A stretch of 64,000 bases of DNA from Diphasiastrum complanatum (Eukaryota > Streptophyta > Lycopodiopsida > Lycopodiales > Lycopodiaceae), in contig CM055106.1 in the NCBI GenBank assembly GCA_029204225.1, forward strand, positions 35,870,361 to 35,934,360, given 5' to 3'. The stretch's first letter is position 1; every line of letters begins with the position of its first letter. The notes under the pieces are model-generated. The model was not told the origin of the DNA and searched no databases. It worked only from the letters and a program-made list of their open reading frames with translations. A program made the translations under genes and the position numbers. This document shows positions 21,961 through 33,845 of the stretch, piece after piece.

Positions 21961-23154
21961 CTAAAAATCATGTTCTGATATTTGTTTGATAATGTAGTGT
22001 ATCTTCTCAGTTCTTGAGGTGAAAGTGATTTGGATATTCAATGTCTTCCCATGTGCTATAGTTATAGCTTGGACATCCTTGAAATTGATCATTCCATCTT
22101 TGATATTTACTTTACTCTTGCCATGAACTTTTAGATACGAGAGAAATAGGAATTGTGCCAATCCCTTTGATTGCACACTCACCATCATTGGCCGTGTAGA
22201 TCACCCTCTTGTCATCTCCATATGCCAACAAAGAAGTGAAGTACTCTTTGTGAAAAATCATGTGTGAACTTGCTCCACTATCAATCCACCATGGATCTAG
22301 ATCTCCATCATTAGCAAGCATACATGAAGACATCACAAAAGCATCATCATTTGCATCTTGAACATCCAAACCATCCTCATCAAGAGTAAGATTACCTTGC
22401 TTGTCTCCTTGATCTCTCGTCTTCTTGTAGCACTCACTTGCAAAGTGTGCTTTGATGCCACAATAGAAGCACTTGAGCTTTGATCTATCCTTCTTTTTGC
22501 CACTTGAAGAAGCATCCACTTGCTTTTGCCCTTTGTGAACATAGCCTCCTCTTAAAGTGTTGATGTAAATCCACTTCTTGCTTGAAGCCTATATTCTTCA
22601 TTGATCAAGATCTCTTGAAGATCCATCAAACTTTGCAAAGACTTTTGAATAGAAATACTTTGAACAATGTTAGCATGAGCATCCAACAATCCATTAAGAA
22701 TAACTTGAACAAGCTCTCCTTCCTCAATGCTTTCATCAATGCAAGCCAACTCATCATTCAATGCTTTCATCCTCAAAATAAAAGTACTTGGACTTTCTTC
22801 ATTCTTTTGCAAACAAGAAAAGATTTGCCTTCTTAGAGTCAACACTCTAGAAGTAGATTTGGATTCATAAAGCTTCTTCAATGAATCCCAAACATCCTTA
22901 GATGAAGTACTCTTACCAATCTCCTTGAGAAGCTCATTGGTAACATTCATCTTGATCATGTGTAAAGCCCTTTTGGCCCTCTTATCATACCTCATTTGCT
23001 CTTGTTGTGTTGCTGGTCTCTCCTCCAAACCTACAACAATATCCAAACCGTCATTCATCTCAAGAAGTGATTCCATCCTCACCTTCCATGATGAATAGCT
23101 ACTTGAGGTGAGCCTATCATTGGCTTCCAACATGACTCCACTTGATGTTGCCAT
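21961..23154 (-). pseudogene. Copia gag and protease relic, close relative of the complete copia
   Basis: ATG at 23154 starts MATSSGVMLEANDRLTSSSY, SSWKVRMESLLEMNDGLDIV and continues much like the complete element's gag (LHMIKMNVTNELLKEIG; SKSTSRVLTLRRQIFSC). A frameshift at about 22550 precedes the zinc knuckle CFYCGIKAHFASEC and the protease site WWIDSGASSHMIF. At about 22130 similarity to the complete element stops. An open frame follows (VHGKSKVNIKDGMINFKDV) that looks like the matching region of another copia, so the left end may be a recombinant. Its 5' side is cut just before the gag start by LTR-A at 23166; the leader and LTR are missing. Confidence 0.88.
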
Positions 23155-23165
23155 TTAGCAATGAC

Positions 23166-23896
23166 TGTAGTGGGTTTCTTTCCTTGCCTAACCTGAATCC
23201 AAGATCTAGTCAATCTAGCATCAAAGAGACGAAGTTAGTTGTCACGCGTAGGTTCTTTCCCATGAGAGCGATAGTATAGTTCAGATTTCAGCATGAATGG
23301 AAGATCCAAATCTATCTCTAACATCCATTAACCCTAACCATTAACACTACACATCCACAACAAAGATGGCTTACTCTTTCTCTCTCTCCCTTTCTCTCTC
23401 ATAAACATATAACAACATACAATCCCAATAACATTTAGATCCAACAACTAGCAAATCCAAAGAAAGCATGAGAGATGGAGGAAAAGTGATAGAGAGCAAG
23501 GACATTCATCAATCCATTCCTGAAGAGAACCAATCTGCTTTATTGAAATGAGGAAATGAACATGTGTAGGAACTCGAGTTGGTCCCCTTTTATAGTAGAG
23601 AGGAGGACCCTAGCCTCTGAATCCTATTGGTCCATTTTTGCCTCTCTAATTATTCAAATTTAAAAAAGAGCGGGAACCATCCAATTTGGAGGGAAACCCA
23701 ACTTTATTCACTAAGTTGACATTTAGGCCCTGCGACATTAAGACTCCCGCAAAAAGGCCTAAAGTCCTTTTATTGACTTTTGACTATTCAAATAACTATG
23801 TGATCATCGGGTTGGACTTACACACACAGGGTGCCAAATCTCTCTCACTTATTAACTAGAGTTAGGATTGCCTTGGGATCCGCAAACCCTCCAACA
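23166..23896 (-). repeat. LTR-A, 3' LTR of the minus gypsy copy
   Basis: The plus strand shows TGTAGTGGG at the left and CCCTCCAACA at the right, the exact complement of the LTR-A ends. It is 731 bp. The adjoining internal sequence (GTATCCCTCACC) is the complement of GGTGAGGGATAC, matching the probable polypurine tract of the plus copy. Confidence 0.9.
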
Positions 23897-26713
23897 GTAT
23901 CCCTCACCAAAACTAGTGGTGGTCCCACGACACCTGTGAGATGCAGTTATTGGGGACTTTTACTGGCTTCGTGCCGAATCTTTATTAAATGGTACTGCAC
24001 CTTCTCATAAAATCAAGACGGGCAGTATTAAAATCCATATTGTGGGGCAAAAAACAATGATGGGCTCCTGCAATCCACTTTGAGGTCGTCCATGATGTGA
24101 AGCGAGATTCCCAAGAGCCTCCCATCATTGCTGCACAAAAGTATAAACGAGCAATCGGCAGCTGATCTTTGATATTCTCTAAGGCCATTGGCTTATTTGG
24201 ATCGAATGCCAGAGGAGGGAGGCAATCATCCCATCTGGTTGCCACTGATGCCAACTGAGTTAGATCTTTTGCAAGTAGTGCCGATTGTTGCACCGTTGGA
24301 TCTGGAGAGTGGACATACTCTCTCTGGTACGCTTGTAAAGCCCGATGGAAGTCCACTGAAATTGTCCAACTGTAGGGCTGATGGATGATTGGCCAATTGG
24401 GCATATGGATGGTGATTTTGTCCATAGCCAATGCCAAATCTTTCCATTTATTCCTTCTCAACATTGGCACATAATAAGGATCGACCTGCAATTGGCGAGG
24501 GCTGGCGACGTAACTCCTGATTGATTCCGAATTTTTCTCAAAAATGGTAATTCTCCATGTTGGTTGCTCTCCCAATGCAGGTATTTTGTCCAACTCTTTG
24601 TCGGCCTCTATCTCAGAGGTCTTAAATTCAAAACCCAACCCTCACGCGAGAACTCATGCGGATGTTGCGATAAGAAGCTTTGGATCTGGTCCTCGACGCT
24701 GATGGGCCTTCTGAATAGAGGTGTGGTCCTGGATGAGGATGGACCCACTTGCATTGCCAGGAAAATTGGCGATTGTTCTTCTATATCTGGAGCTCCCCCC
24801 TGGTCCATGCCCGAATCCAGCCCTATATCCATTGGTACATCTTCTTGGCACGCAGGGGAGAATTGCGGCATGACCGGTATGAGAATTTGTGGTATGGCTT
24901 CCAACACCTGAGCGACTATTTTTTCATAGGCGTTGATGGTTTCTTTAGCCTTGGCCAACTCAATCCCTGAACCTATCAAAGCGGCCTTGAAATTCCTTAA
25001 GGCCACTTTGTATGTTTCCACTTTCTTGAACAAATACGCGATCTCTGTCAGAGTGACCGGATGATCTGGTATTTGCGTCTGAAGATACGCATCACACTCA
25101 AGGGTGGTAGCATCCAATTCACCTTGAAGGCGCATGTGATCTTGTTCTGCCATCTGCAATTGACCCTTCAGCAGTTGCACCTACTTTTTTGCATCATGCA
25201 CGGTCTTATCCACCTGATCCTGTGCGGGCATTTTGCAGGGAGCTGACATATCCTTTTAGGCGATCAGCCTGTTGCTGGGCCATCTTCTTTTCAGCTTCAG
25301 ATTTGTCTTCATGCTGCTTGGCAATCTTCAAGTCGCGGTCCAGCTGGACAATCTTCTAGTAGATGAGCATGTTTTTCAATCCCAGATCTGAAATTATCTG
25401 TTTCATTTCTTTTTTTTTGTCAAGCATATACTGGATCACTTGCGCGAGGCTTGTGACCAAACCGAGAGCATCACCAGAATCTACTGTCATGGAGGCAGCA
25501 GCAGCAGGAGGACCTAATGATACTGTCCTTGATTGGCGTGGCATAGGTGCCAGTACTTCTTCTTCTTCAAAAATATCTTCTTTCTTAAAACCCTCAAGCA
25601 CGGTGGCGTCAAACTGCTTCGGTGATTTCACAACTTGGTCGACCCGAAGTGCGGCTGGGCTATCTTCAGTTTGAGGTTGCTAGCTTGAATCTTTGACACC
25701 GACAGTAGTGTCATCGATTTGTTTGAATCCTCTCCCAGGGGATTGGAGTTCAAAGATCACAGGGCTCTGGGGCATTTCAAAAGTTTCGGCGACCCCAAGG
25801 GATTCGGAATCATCAAACATATCCATGAAATACTGCGTGTTTGGTGAAGTAGCTTCGGTGTGTGGGCGTGAGACAACCTGGATAGCTGTGATGGGAATGG
25901 TAGTCCCAATGGTCACAGACTGTCCTTTTGTGAAAGCAGAGGCGAGGGAAGCATCAGGGGGAATAGGTAGTTCAGTGCGAACAACAACAGGGGGCGAAAG
26001 CGCAGCTGACGATGTATGCCTAGTGCGACGTCGTGACGCGAAAGGCGAGTCATGAATGACAATCAATCCAGATTGATCTGTCTGTTGCTTAAGTTTTGTC
26101 CTTTCCTCTTCAGCTTCTTGGATCTTTCTCTTTATTTTTTCTGGCTGCTTTGCCTGCTTTTGTAGGTCTTTTTCGGCTGAACAACCAATATAGGTGATAG
26201 TTGGTCTCCGCAAGACACTTGCAATGATCTATCAGCTGCTTCGGTAAGACTATCAAAGATTGAGAATTTCTCAGAAGAACAGTAAACTGATGATAAACAA
26301 ATAGATGGAAGGGAGGGTGGTGGTGACAACGGTAGATGGTGTGGACGATAGACATGAGAATGGGCGTAGAAGTATGGCAAGAGGTCGGTTGAAGAAGGAG
26401 ACTGATTTCCCAATGCCTGTGTTTTTTTTTTCTGAAGGATCTTCATCATGACTGGAATACTTCTTCTGATTGAGTCTCTTCGGATTACCCATCTGCCTTC
26501 TTTAGCCTTGTCTTTTTCATATTTGACTTGTGACCTTGGCTGTCGATCTTGTTGGTGTTGTTGTTGGCAGCGTAACTGCTCCAGTGGATCCAAGCGGATC
26601 CACTCTCTCCCCCCCAAAAAAATCTGTTGGTGGGGATGTTGTTGCTGGTAACTGTTCATGCTCAAGACTGGATCGGCGTGTAGAACACGTAGTTGAAACT
26701 CGTTGAACATGCG
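23897..26713 (-). pseudogene. Extra ORF of gypsy family A (minus copy), longest version
   Basis: Read right to left, several minus frames form a long extra ORF upstream of the 3' LTR. First comes a glutamine-rich then basic part (26132-26710). Next is a charged helical part with EKIKRKIQEAEEERTKLKQQ and a low-complexity acidic stretch (25680-26213). A coiled coil follows (25356-25631 and LKGQLQMAEQDHMRLQGELD at 25180). The C-terminal part is 23985-24638 (IPALGEQPTWRITIFE, PHNMDFNTARLDFMRR). A 217-residue frame and a 190-residue frame are still open. It matches 1131-2569. No catalytic motif or membrane segment is evident, so I propose a structural role only as a guess. Stops and frameshifts separate the frames. 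Where it joins family B material (about 26713-27170) is not clear. Confidence 0.68.
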
Positions 26714-27170
26714 ACTGGACTAAAGATTGAACAAATTTTAACTAAATTTGTTTCGATCTTGCTGTAGTTGACTCGAAGATGAATATGGCAATGAGATACA
26801 AGAATCAACTCCAACTGTCCATGGATTTCTGATATTTCTCAAAAAAATTCTGAACTGTTGTACAAGATAATCTGAAGATGGATAGATGAATGAAAATGTG
26901 TTCTGGAGATGCTCTACAAAAGACTCTCGTGCAGTAGCTATTTCTCATGCAAAAATCAATCACACAAAATAGGTGAAGAGAAACAAGGAAATAAACAAAT
27001 GTGACAGAGAGTGAGGACTGTATAGCACTTGTCGAACAAAACTTGCATTCATCAACATTGATAAGTCGTCTTGATAGTTGGAATAGTTCATTTGTGTTGT
27101 AGAGTAATGTGACTTACTCTCATATGCCCTTGTCAAAACAAGGCAGGGTCGGTGACACTAACATCTATCA

Positions 27171-28650
27171 TCATGGATAACAGATGTTGTAAGATATAGC
27201 GTGAGATGCAGGTTTGTTGTGTATTGGCAATTTGATCAGCATGTGGAAAGACAAATAGATTGGAGTTTGTGGAAAGGGAGAAAAACTGTCAATTCCCTGT
27301 GGAGGTTGCTCCTGGTTGGACATTGTAGCAGATGACGAAATATCGGTTTCACTATCTTGCGACAATGACTCATTTCATATTAGTGTCTTCTGTCATTTTG
27401 GAATTGGTATATTGTGCGGTAATGTAGAAGTTTGCTAGAAACTTTTTGAGTGAGCAGCAGGTTGAGCGGTTGGGTGCTATGGTGCTCGTGTGGTTGTCAT
27501 GAGGATCCTATCGAGAGTCATAACTAATGTGACGGGCAGGTAGGATCTTAGTTGGTTGCTTTAGACAGTCTTTGAAACTGTGTTTTCGGATACAGTCGGG
27601 ACACTCAGCATGGTACTGGGTCTTAACTGGACAATCAACCATGAAGTGGCCGGTTTCACCACAGATGAGACATCTGGTGTGAAGTCGCCCTTGTATAACA
27701 GCGTAGCCATCTTGTATGGCTAGTGGTTCTGGACTTTCTGGTGGATATTCATGATAAGGCAAGGCATTTCCAGATCAATGTGATGGGTGTTCTTCATATT
27801 GTTGAACTATATGTGCTTGAATAGGTCGATATGAAGGACAAGCATCAATAGGATGCATAGCCCGGCAGTGTGGGCACCATATTGTTTTTCGTCTATAAGG
27901 TACCTGTGCAGGGTTTGACTGACCAGGCATACTGCTTTAGATAGACTTCAAGGTAGTTTGAAACTCATTGGTGAATTTCTCCATTTGAAGTTGGTGTTGC
28001 TTATTAAGCAACTCCAGCTGTGATTTCCAAAGCTGATCTTGGGTTTCTTCGATTGGCTTCGACTCATGGACAGGTGCACGTGGTGCTCGTCTTTCCCTGG
28101 ATTCGTCAACATCTGATCCTTCGTCTTCTTCCTTGATGGCATCAAACATAGCTAATTTGAGACTCATATATTCATCATTGGATTTAAGCTCGTGTCTAAT
28201 CCATCTTGGAAGGCCAACTAAAAACCAGATGATGAGCATCTGTTCAGAGGGCTGTTCTTGTACTTGACTTTTGAGGTGTTTGAAACGCTCGATATAGTCT
28301 CATACACGCTCGTCTTTTGTCATTTTGATGTTACTCAATTTGACAAAAGGGTTCTCTACCAAGCGAAAGGACTTAAAACGCTTGATAAAGGACTCTTTTA
28401 AAATTGACCAATTTGTCTTTTCTTCACGATCAAGGTTGAAAAACCAATCACGTGCTTTAGCGATCATGGTCATCGAAAACAGTTGGACCATAGCATCGGG
28501 GGTTGTTTCACCATACACATCACATGCATTCTCAAAGATTTGCAAAAATCTTTGAGGGTCCAAAGTACCGTCGAACTTTGGTAGGTCTAGTTTTGGTGTA
28601 CATCTCTCAAAATGAGCTCCGTGGGTAGCAAAAATTCCATTAGTGTTGGT
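27171..28650 (-). pseudogene. Gypsy gag of family B, with three zinc knuckles
   Basis: The minus strand reads LDLPKFDGTLDPQRFLQIFE at about 28600, then RDWFFNLDREEKTNWSILKE, IKRFKSFRLVENPF and, after a stop, HLKSQVQEQPSEQMLIIWFL. This is a retrotransposon gag core. An acidic and coiled part follows (28239-27937). Three cysteine motifs then occur: CPHCRAMHPIDAC, CLICGETGHFMVDC and CPDCIRKHSFKDC. The first and third have three rather than four residues between the second C and the H. Gag packages the RNA genome. At least two stops break it. No protease follows, so the element is truncated here. Confidence 0.82.
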
Positions 28651-30235
28651 TCTGACCCGTGAGGGCTCAGCACCAAAAAAATGGGGTCGTGCGCGTGAGG
28701 ACTCGGCTCTATCAGGTTCTTGTCCGTCGAACGGGTTTGTGGATGGCTCTTAGTTCGGCTCTCATTCAGTAGAACCTATGACGTCTGATTTGTTCAGCTA
28801 CAGGGGATTGAATCTTGTATGGATAATCGTATAGGACTTTAGGCTCGTTTTGCTGGTCCATTGGGTATTGGTGATTTTTCTGTGTTTAGTATTTTTTTTT
28901 GTTTTTTTTTTGTGGTCCCTACGGTATACGGTTTACGGTTACAGGGGGTTGCGATTATTTGCGGTGACTATGGATTTCGACGGGGAGAACTGGTTCTACA
29001 TTGGAATACAATTGTTACGAGGAATACGGGTTGTTTGCGAAAGTTTGAAGGTGAGTTGTGGGTGGATGGAGAGCGGTTTGCGACGGCGGATATTTGTGGT
29101 CTGTTTGTGGTGTCTTTGATGATCCGTTTGGTCGAAGATGGCCATGGATAGTCGTAGGGCCGTAGAATTGCGGTCTGTTGCGGCCTAATGTGGTGTCAAC
29201 GGGCTGATTGTGGTGTCAACGACTGATTGAGGATGCTGTTAGAGGGTTGTCTGTGGGTGGATGGAATGGGAATGATTGCGGGTGAAGGGTCCATGTGCAG
29301 GCGTAAGATGGCGTTTGCAGATGAGTTGGAGCGGTTGCGTGCTTCACGGATGTAGGGTGGAGATTTGTTTGCAATGGAGTGCGGAGGGTGGTGTGGTTGC
29401 GGGTGTGTGCAGAGGTAGTGTGAAGGGGAATTGATGTGGAAGGATGTGACAGAAACGGATGGAGGTGGAGCGGTGTGGGTTGCCGAGGGCAGTCGTAGGG
29501 TCATAGGATTGTGGTCTTGGGCAGCTGCGACGGGCGTTTGCTATGTCAACGTCGATGGCGAATGATGGCGGAGTGGGGGCTGTTGCGTTCTTCACGGTTT
29601 CAGGGTGGGGCAGGGATGTTTGGGTGTAGTTAGGGGGTGGCTTGTGGGCGGGTGAATGTGGATGTTGGTGATGGAGGTGTTTGAATGTGGTGTGCTAATG
29701 CTATTAATGCAGTGGTTATGGATGAATGTGATATGGGAGGCAAAGAAAGACACAATGTATCAGATGCAAACGGGGATAGATGTAGTTAGATGTAAACGAA
29801 GGTAGAGGGCAGCAGATGCAACGAAAATGCGGGTGCGATGCAAGGTGTGGTATTGGATGGCCGATGGAGGTGGTGTGATTGTGGTGGAATGCCTATGGAT
29901 CAGTGTGGTGAATGCGGTCTATTGCGGTTGCAAGAAAATGCAGTGGGGCAGACGTTGCGGATATTGTGATCGTTGTGGTGCAAGGACTGATGCAATTGAA
30001 TGCAGTTGAATGCGGTCCCTACTATGCAGAGGTTGTTCGCACATGTCAATGTGGTCACTATGGTTTCATGTAGATGGAGGCCCGTGTCATTGTTGTTCGC
30101 ATGTATTCACTATAGCGTTGCATATAGATAGATAGGTTGTCATAGAAAGCGTCAATGCAATTGTGTATTTGAGGTACGTCATGCTCGTCAGTCCGAATCA
30201 TCGTTGGAAAGGTCTGTCATCTAGTGTAGATCTGG

Positions 30236-30640
30236 GTCGATGGAAGTAGGTCGTCGGTTGATATTGGACTGTATTGTCGTCGGTTGAGATTTAATAGCAG
30301 GCCGTCGGTTGAGATCTGAGTGATGGGTGTCGGTTGAGATCTAAGAGGATGGCTTCGGTTGAGATCTAACTGAAGGCCATCGATTGAGATTAGACAATGG
30401 GCATCGGTTGAGATCTAACTGAGGCCGTCGGTTGAGATTTGACAGTGGCCGTCGGTTGAGATCTGACTGAGACCGTCGGTTGAGATTTAATAGCAGACTG
30501 TCGGTTGAGATTCAGAGAATCTATCGGTTGAGATCTGACATATGGACGTCGGTTGAGATCTAACACTAATCATCGGCTGAGATCTAACACAGGTCGTTGG
30601 TCGAGATTTAACTATAGTGCATCGATCGAGATCTGAGTAG
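30236..30640. repeat. Minisatellite array 1, core TCGGTTGAGAT
   Basis: About 15 units spaced 24-33 bp apart share GTCGGTTGAGATCT. Units are more diverged than in the array at 34506. Confidence 0.85.
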
Positions 30641-31242
30641 AGGGGACGTAAGGAGTGTGAAGGGCTGTGTGGAGGAAGACGTGATGACAGCTAAATGGGA
30701 TGCGGTCATTCACCAATGGAATGTGGTCGCAATGGCCCAGAGCCGACACGAGTGCTCAAGGTGAAGTGCAGTCGAAAACGAGGGATTGTTCAAGGGCGAG
30801 TTGCTGTGGATTACAGTTTGTATGGTGAACAAATGGAAAGCGGCTATTGCGGTGGGGATACGGTCAGCTGCAATGTCGTTGCGACGATGGAAGGCAGCCA
30901 AGACAATGGAATGCAGGTTTTGCAGTAGATTACAGTGTCTACGGTGAACGAGTGGGATGCGGCTGCTTGCGGTGGTAATGCGGTCAGCTGCGGTGATACT
31001 AGGGTGCGTTGCAGGGTGAATGCGGTGTAACGGGATGGAAACGGATGGAGGTGGAGGTGGTCCGTTTGCAAGTGTTTGTGATGGAATGCTGTGGGGGTGG
31101 TGTGCTTTGGGTGGAAGTGGTTAGGACAGGTGGAAGTGGTCTATGTGTTGCGGTGAGTGTGGTCGAGGGTAGCCGTAAGGAGTCTGATTACGGTTTGATG
31201 CAGCTGTGATATAGGAACTACTTCTGTCTAGGACATATAGAA

Positions 31243-31512
31243 CTGCGTCGGTTGAGATTTGAAACAGTGCGTCTGTTGAGATCTGATGCAATGCGTCAGT
31301 TGAGATTTGATGCAATGCGTCGGTTGAGATTCCATGCAATGCTCGGTCGAGATTTGATGCAATGTGTCGGTCGAGATTGCAATAGATCACCGTCGGTCGA
31401 GATGTAACGGATGACTGTCGGTTGAGATTAGACTGTAGCGCATCGGTCGAGATCTGACTGATGGGTGTCGGTCGAAATCTGAGAGATGGCTCTGGCCCTG
31501 GTTGAGATTTCA
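31243..31512. repeat. Minisatellite array 2, core GTCGGTTGAGAT
   Basis: About 11 units of 24-27 bp with the same core, several with the linker TTGATGCAATGC. On the minus strand it reads as repeated QISTDAL. Confidence 0.88.
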
Positions 31513-31745
31513 ACCGTGAGGAACATGAGCCTGTGGTGAAAGAAACCCAGGTCTGTTAGAGTGTTTGTTTACAAGTGATTGGCAAGGCTAACAACTCGTG
31601 GATTTGGGTAATGATGTAGCCAATGATGTGGCTCTGGAAAGTGTGTAGGAACTCATATTTGTTTAAAGATTTGGAATGTTGTTGTAGGAATCTGAACGTG
31701 GACAAGGTTGCGGGTTTCTGATGTAGAGGATGTTGGAATTCAATG

Positions 31746-31760
31746 GGCAACGGCGCCAAA
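31746..31760 (-). promoter_or_regulatory. Primer binding site of gypsy family B
   Basis: The minus strand reads TTTGGCGCCGTTGCCC right after the LTR. From memory this matches the tRNA-Asp type primer site of Athila-like plant gypsy elements. It makes the adjoining LTR a 5' LTR for the gag to its left. Confidence 0.78.
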
Positions 31761-32891
31761 TGTTGACAGATTCTCTTTTCTAGAGGATCTGTTTACTACG
31801 GGACTTTTTGGCCACTTTTTTAGAACCGTTTCTGCCTGTTATCAGGCTTCATGGCATTCGTTAGATAGTTTCTTGATTTTACGATGCCAACCCAAGCAGA
31901 AGGGACAGAGTTTCGTTGTAGTATGTTCTTTTATATCCTGCCTGTCAGAGGACTACTCAGGGTCGTCACTCTTGAACGCACTTACATTCTACATAGAGAT
32001 GCAAGCCAAGAACGCTCATTCATAGATCAGCATGCAAACCAATGAATGTTCAATGAATTTCTACAGCTACCTACCCTTAAAAATGAACTGAATTAGATCC
32101 TACACTACTGAACTTGCATAAATCCACATAACAAGAAGCAAAAAACTAATCTACAGCATGTTAGAAGTCCAAGAATCAAGAAACTAACCAGCCTTTTGAT
32201 TCTTGGACATCCCAAGAACATCAAGAACTAGAATGTTAGAGAATATGCAAGATTTATGCCACATTTCTAGCCTATTTAGTTTACTTGAATGCTGGCTCCT
32301 ACATTAATCCACAAGAAAACATGAAATCTAATCCACAACTAGGAAAGCAAGAAAACCAATCCACTCTAAATCCACAACCACACACAATATGAATGGAAGG
32401 GCATGATCATAGGGGCATCACTCAAGAAAACCATCATGATCAAGGAGCTCAGTGGATGCATCTAACTCATGGAGGCTCTTCTCATTTCAGCATGGAGTTG
32501 ATACAATACACAAAAAGCTCCTCTACTCAAAGAGGGAGTCTCTTAAATAAGCAAGAGAGCTCCTTAGGTGGCATCCTAGTGAAATTTCCACATTTCACAA
32601 ATTACAAGTGGAATAATGCTCTCCACTAGAGTTCACCATCAAAAGGTCTACTTGCATTTATTACATTTGCCTAGAAATACTAGTTCCTACATGGTCCCTC
32701 CATCTTTTGGGATTCACGATGAGGCTTACACAGTTCTTGCTTGTCATCCTAACTAGCATTTCTCGGCTCTCATACTCGGCTCTCAGTCTTCATTAGTCTC
32801 GTCTTCTCAGAGACCTCCTTGGTCTAAGATTAGAGGTGCTCTTGAGTTGCTCTGTCCGAGTATCTTGGGGATTCGACATAATCAGCCAACA
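31761..32891 (-). repeat. LTR-B copy 1
   Basis: The plus strand starts TGTTGACAGATTC and ends CAGCCAACA, 1131 bp. It aligns with 35584-36728 nearly end to end and with 33846-34505 in part. A primer site touches its left side and an extra ORF its right side, so it seems to serve two element bodies. Confidence 0.85.
32167..32208. other. Hairpin inside LTR-B copy 1
   Basis: GTCCAAGAATCAA and TTGATTCTTGGAC form a perfect 13-bp stem with a loop of 16 bases. The counterparts are 34238-34279, 35974-36015 and 19381-19412. Confidence 0.75.
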
Positions 32892-33670
32892 GTGGGATGA
32901 CTCGGCCGACGCTTCTTCATAGACCGAAAGCACAAAATTCAGGTGGAAGACATGGATTTTGTTTTCTAGGTGAGAGGTGGCTAGAAGAGACACCAAAGAG
33001 CCAGCAGCGAACTGCTACTTAGTGTTCTCTTAATAGCTCATTTGAGCTCACCAGAAATAGTCTTGAACCAATTATATGGTTCAAGAGGGGCTTTGGCCAA
33101 CTTAGTATAGGAGTCAACTATCCTATGGAGGATTTGTGAAGTGATGCGGTCTTTTCTAAGGTTCCCAACCATCAGGAAGTTGTTCAGTAGCTAGGCAGCA
33201 GCGTGGATGGAAGGCTCATTGATGGCATCAAGGAGGTATCTGTCGTTGGTCCAGTGCAAATCACTGGTGAGGTCGATGTATGGCTTTATGGCCTGCTTAT
33301 GATTGGGTGAGGCTTGGGTACCGGACGCTATACCTATGGTTGCAAGGGCGGCCTCAGTGACGTGCACCTTGTGTGTGGCTCCCTGAAAAGTGAGATAAAA
33401 TTTGGATTTCTCTTCCTTCCACGTACTGAAGGCAAGAGTGATGAAATCCATGTTGATTCTGCCAGAAAAGGCTCTCTCATGAATACCCATTGCAGTGAGC
33501 AGAGGCTCCGCAAGGGTCATCCACTGAGTGAACATGCTTGTGCTAGGAAGGATCATGATGTCCATTATAGATGGGACATCATGATGGATAGTATAACGCG
33601 GAGACTGGGAAGTATTTGTAGAAGACATGATGAGCAGAAAGGAAATGTAAGACGCGCGAAAGTATATCAA
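32892..33670 (-). pseudogene. Extra ORF of gypsy family B, next to LTR
   Basis: A 159-residue minus frame (33191-33670) reads PSIMDIMILPSTSMFTQWM, GRINMDFITLAFSTWKEEKS and GATHKVHVTEAALATIGI. After a stop it continues LLNNFLMVGNLRKDRITSQ, ILHRIVDSYTKLAKAPLEP and YNWFKTISGELK toward the LTR. The same order of motifs occurs at 63244-63790 in another gypsy: LIxAAYSTYLDEFQ, GGSYTIINLSPKHLQSIGL, EFLVTMVEVHTVKMD, YKWAEKVSEKLCGAL. So this is a shared domain, located after integrase in both. I do not recognise it as a named family. At least two stops break it. Confidence 0.65.
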
Positions 33671-33845
33671 AAAGCAATTCAGAAAGTTTGGAAGGCTTTG
33701 GTCGTGGAAAAATTCGCAAGAGCTTCATTAGCACAAGTGAGAAATAAATCGAATTCAGCCAACTTATAGGTGAATTTGGTGGGTCCATTACACTGAATAC
33801 TAGTTTGGCTGATTAGTTTAGAACAAAAATTTGCAGGCATGTACA

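Larger units (their letters stand above)
28651..31745 (-). other. Leader of gypsy family B, strand-skewed, with two minisatellite arrays
   Basis: This lies between the primer site (31746) and gag (28650). The plus strand is strongly G and T rich with recurring TGCGGT, and C and A poor, especially at 28840-31230. Two arrays of the GTCGGTTGAGAT repeat lie at 30236-30640 and 31243-31512. Short open frames occur but look like products of the repeats and skew; I see no known protein. Confidence 0.6.

Noticed and set aside
28850-29151. 89- and 96-codon plus ORFs in the G/T-rich leader
   Set aside because: They follow the base skew of the leader and show no domain; the element is on the minus strand.
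33314-33769. 151-codon plus ORF
   Set aside because: Antisense to the extra ORF at 33191-33670, which has an internally supported match at 63244.
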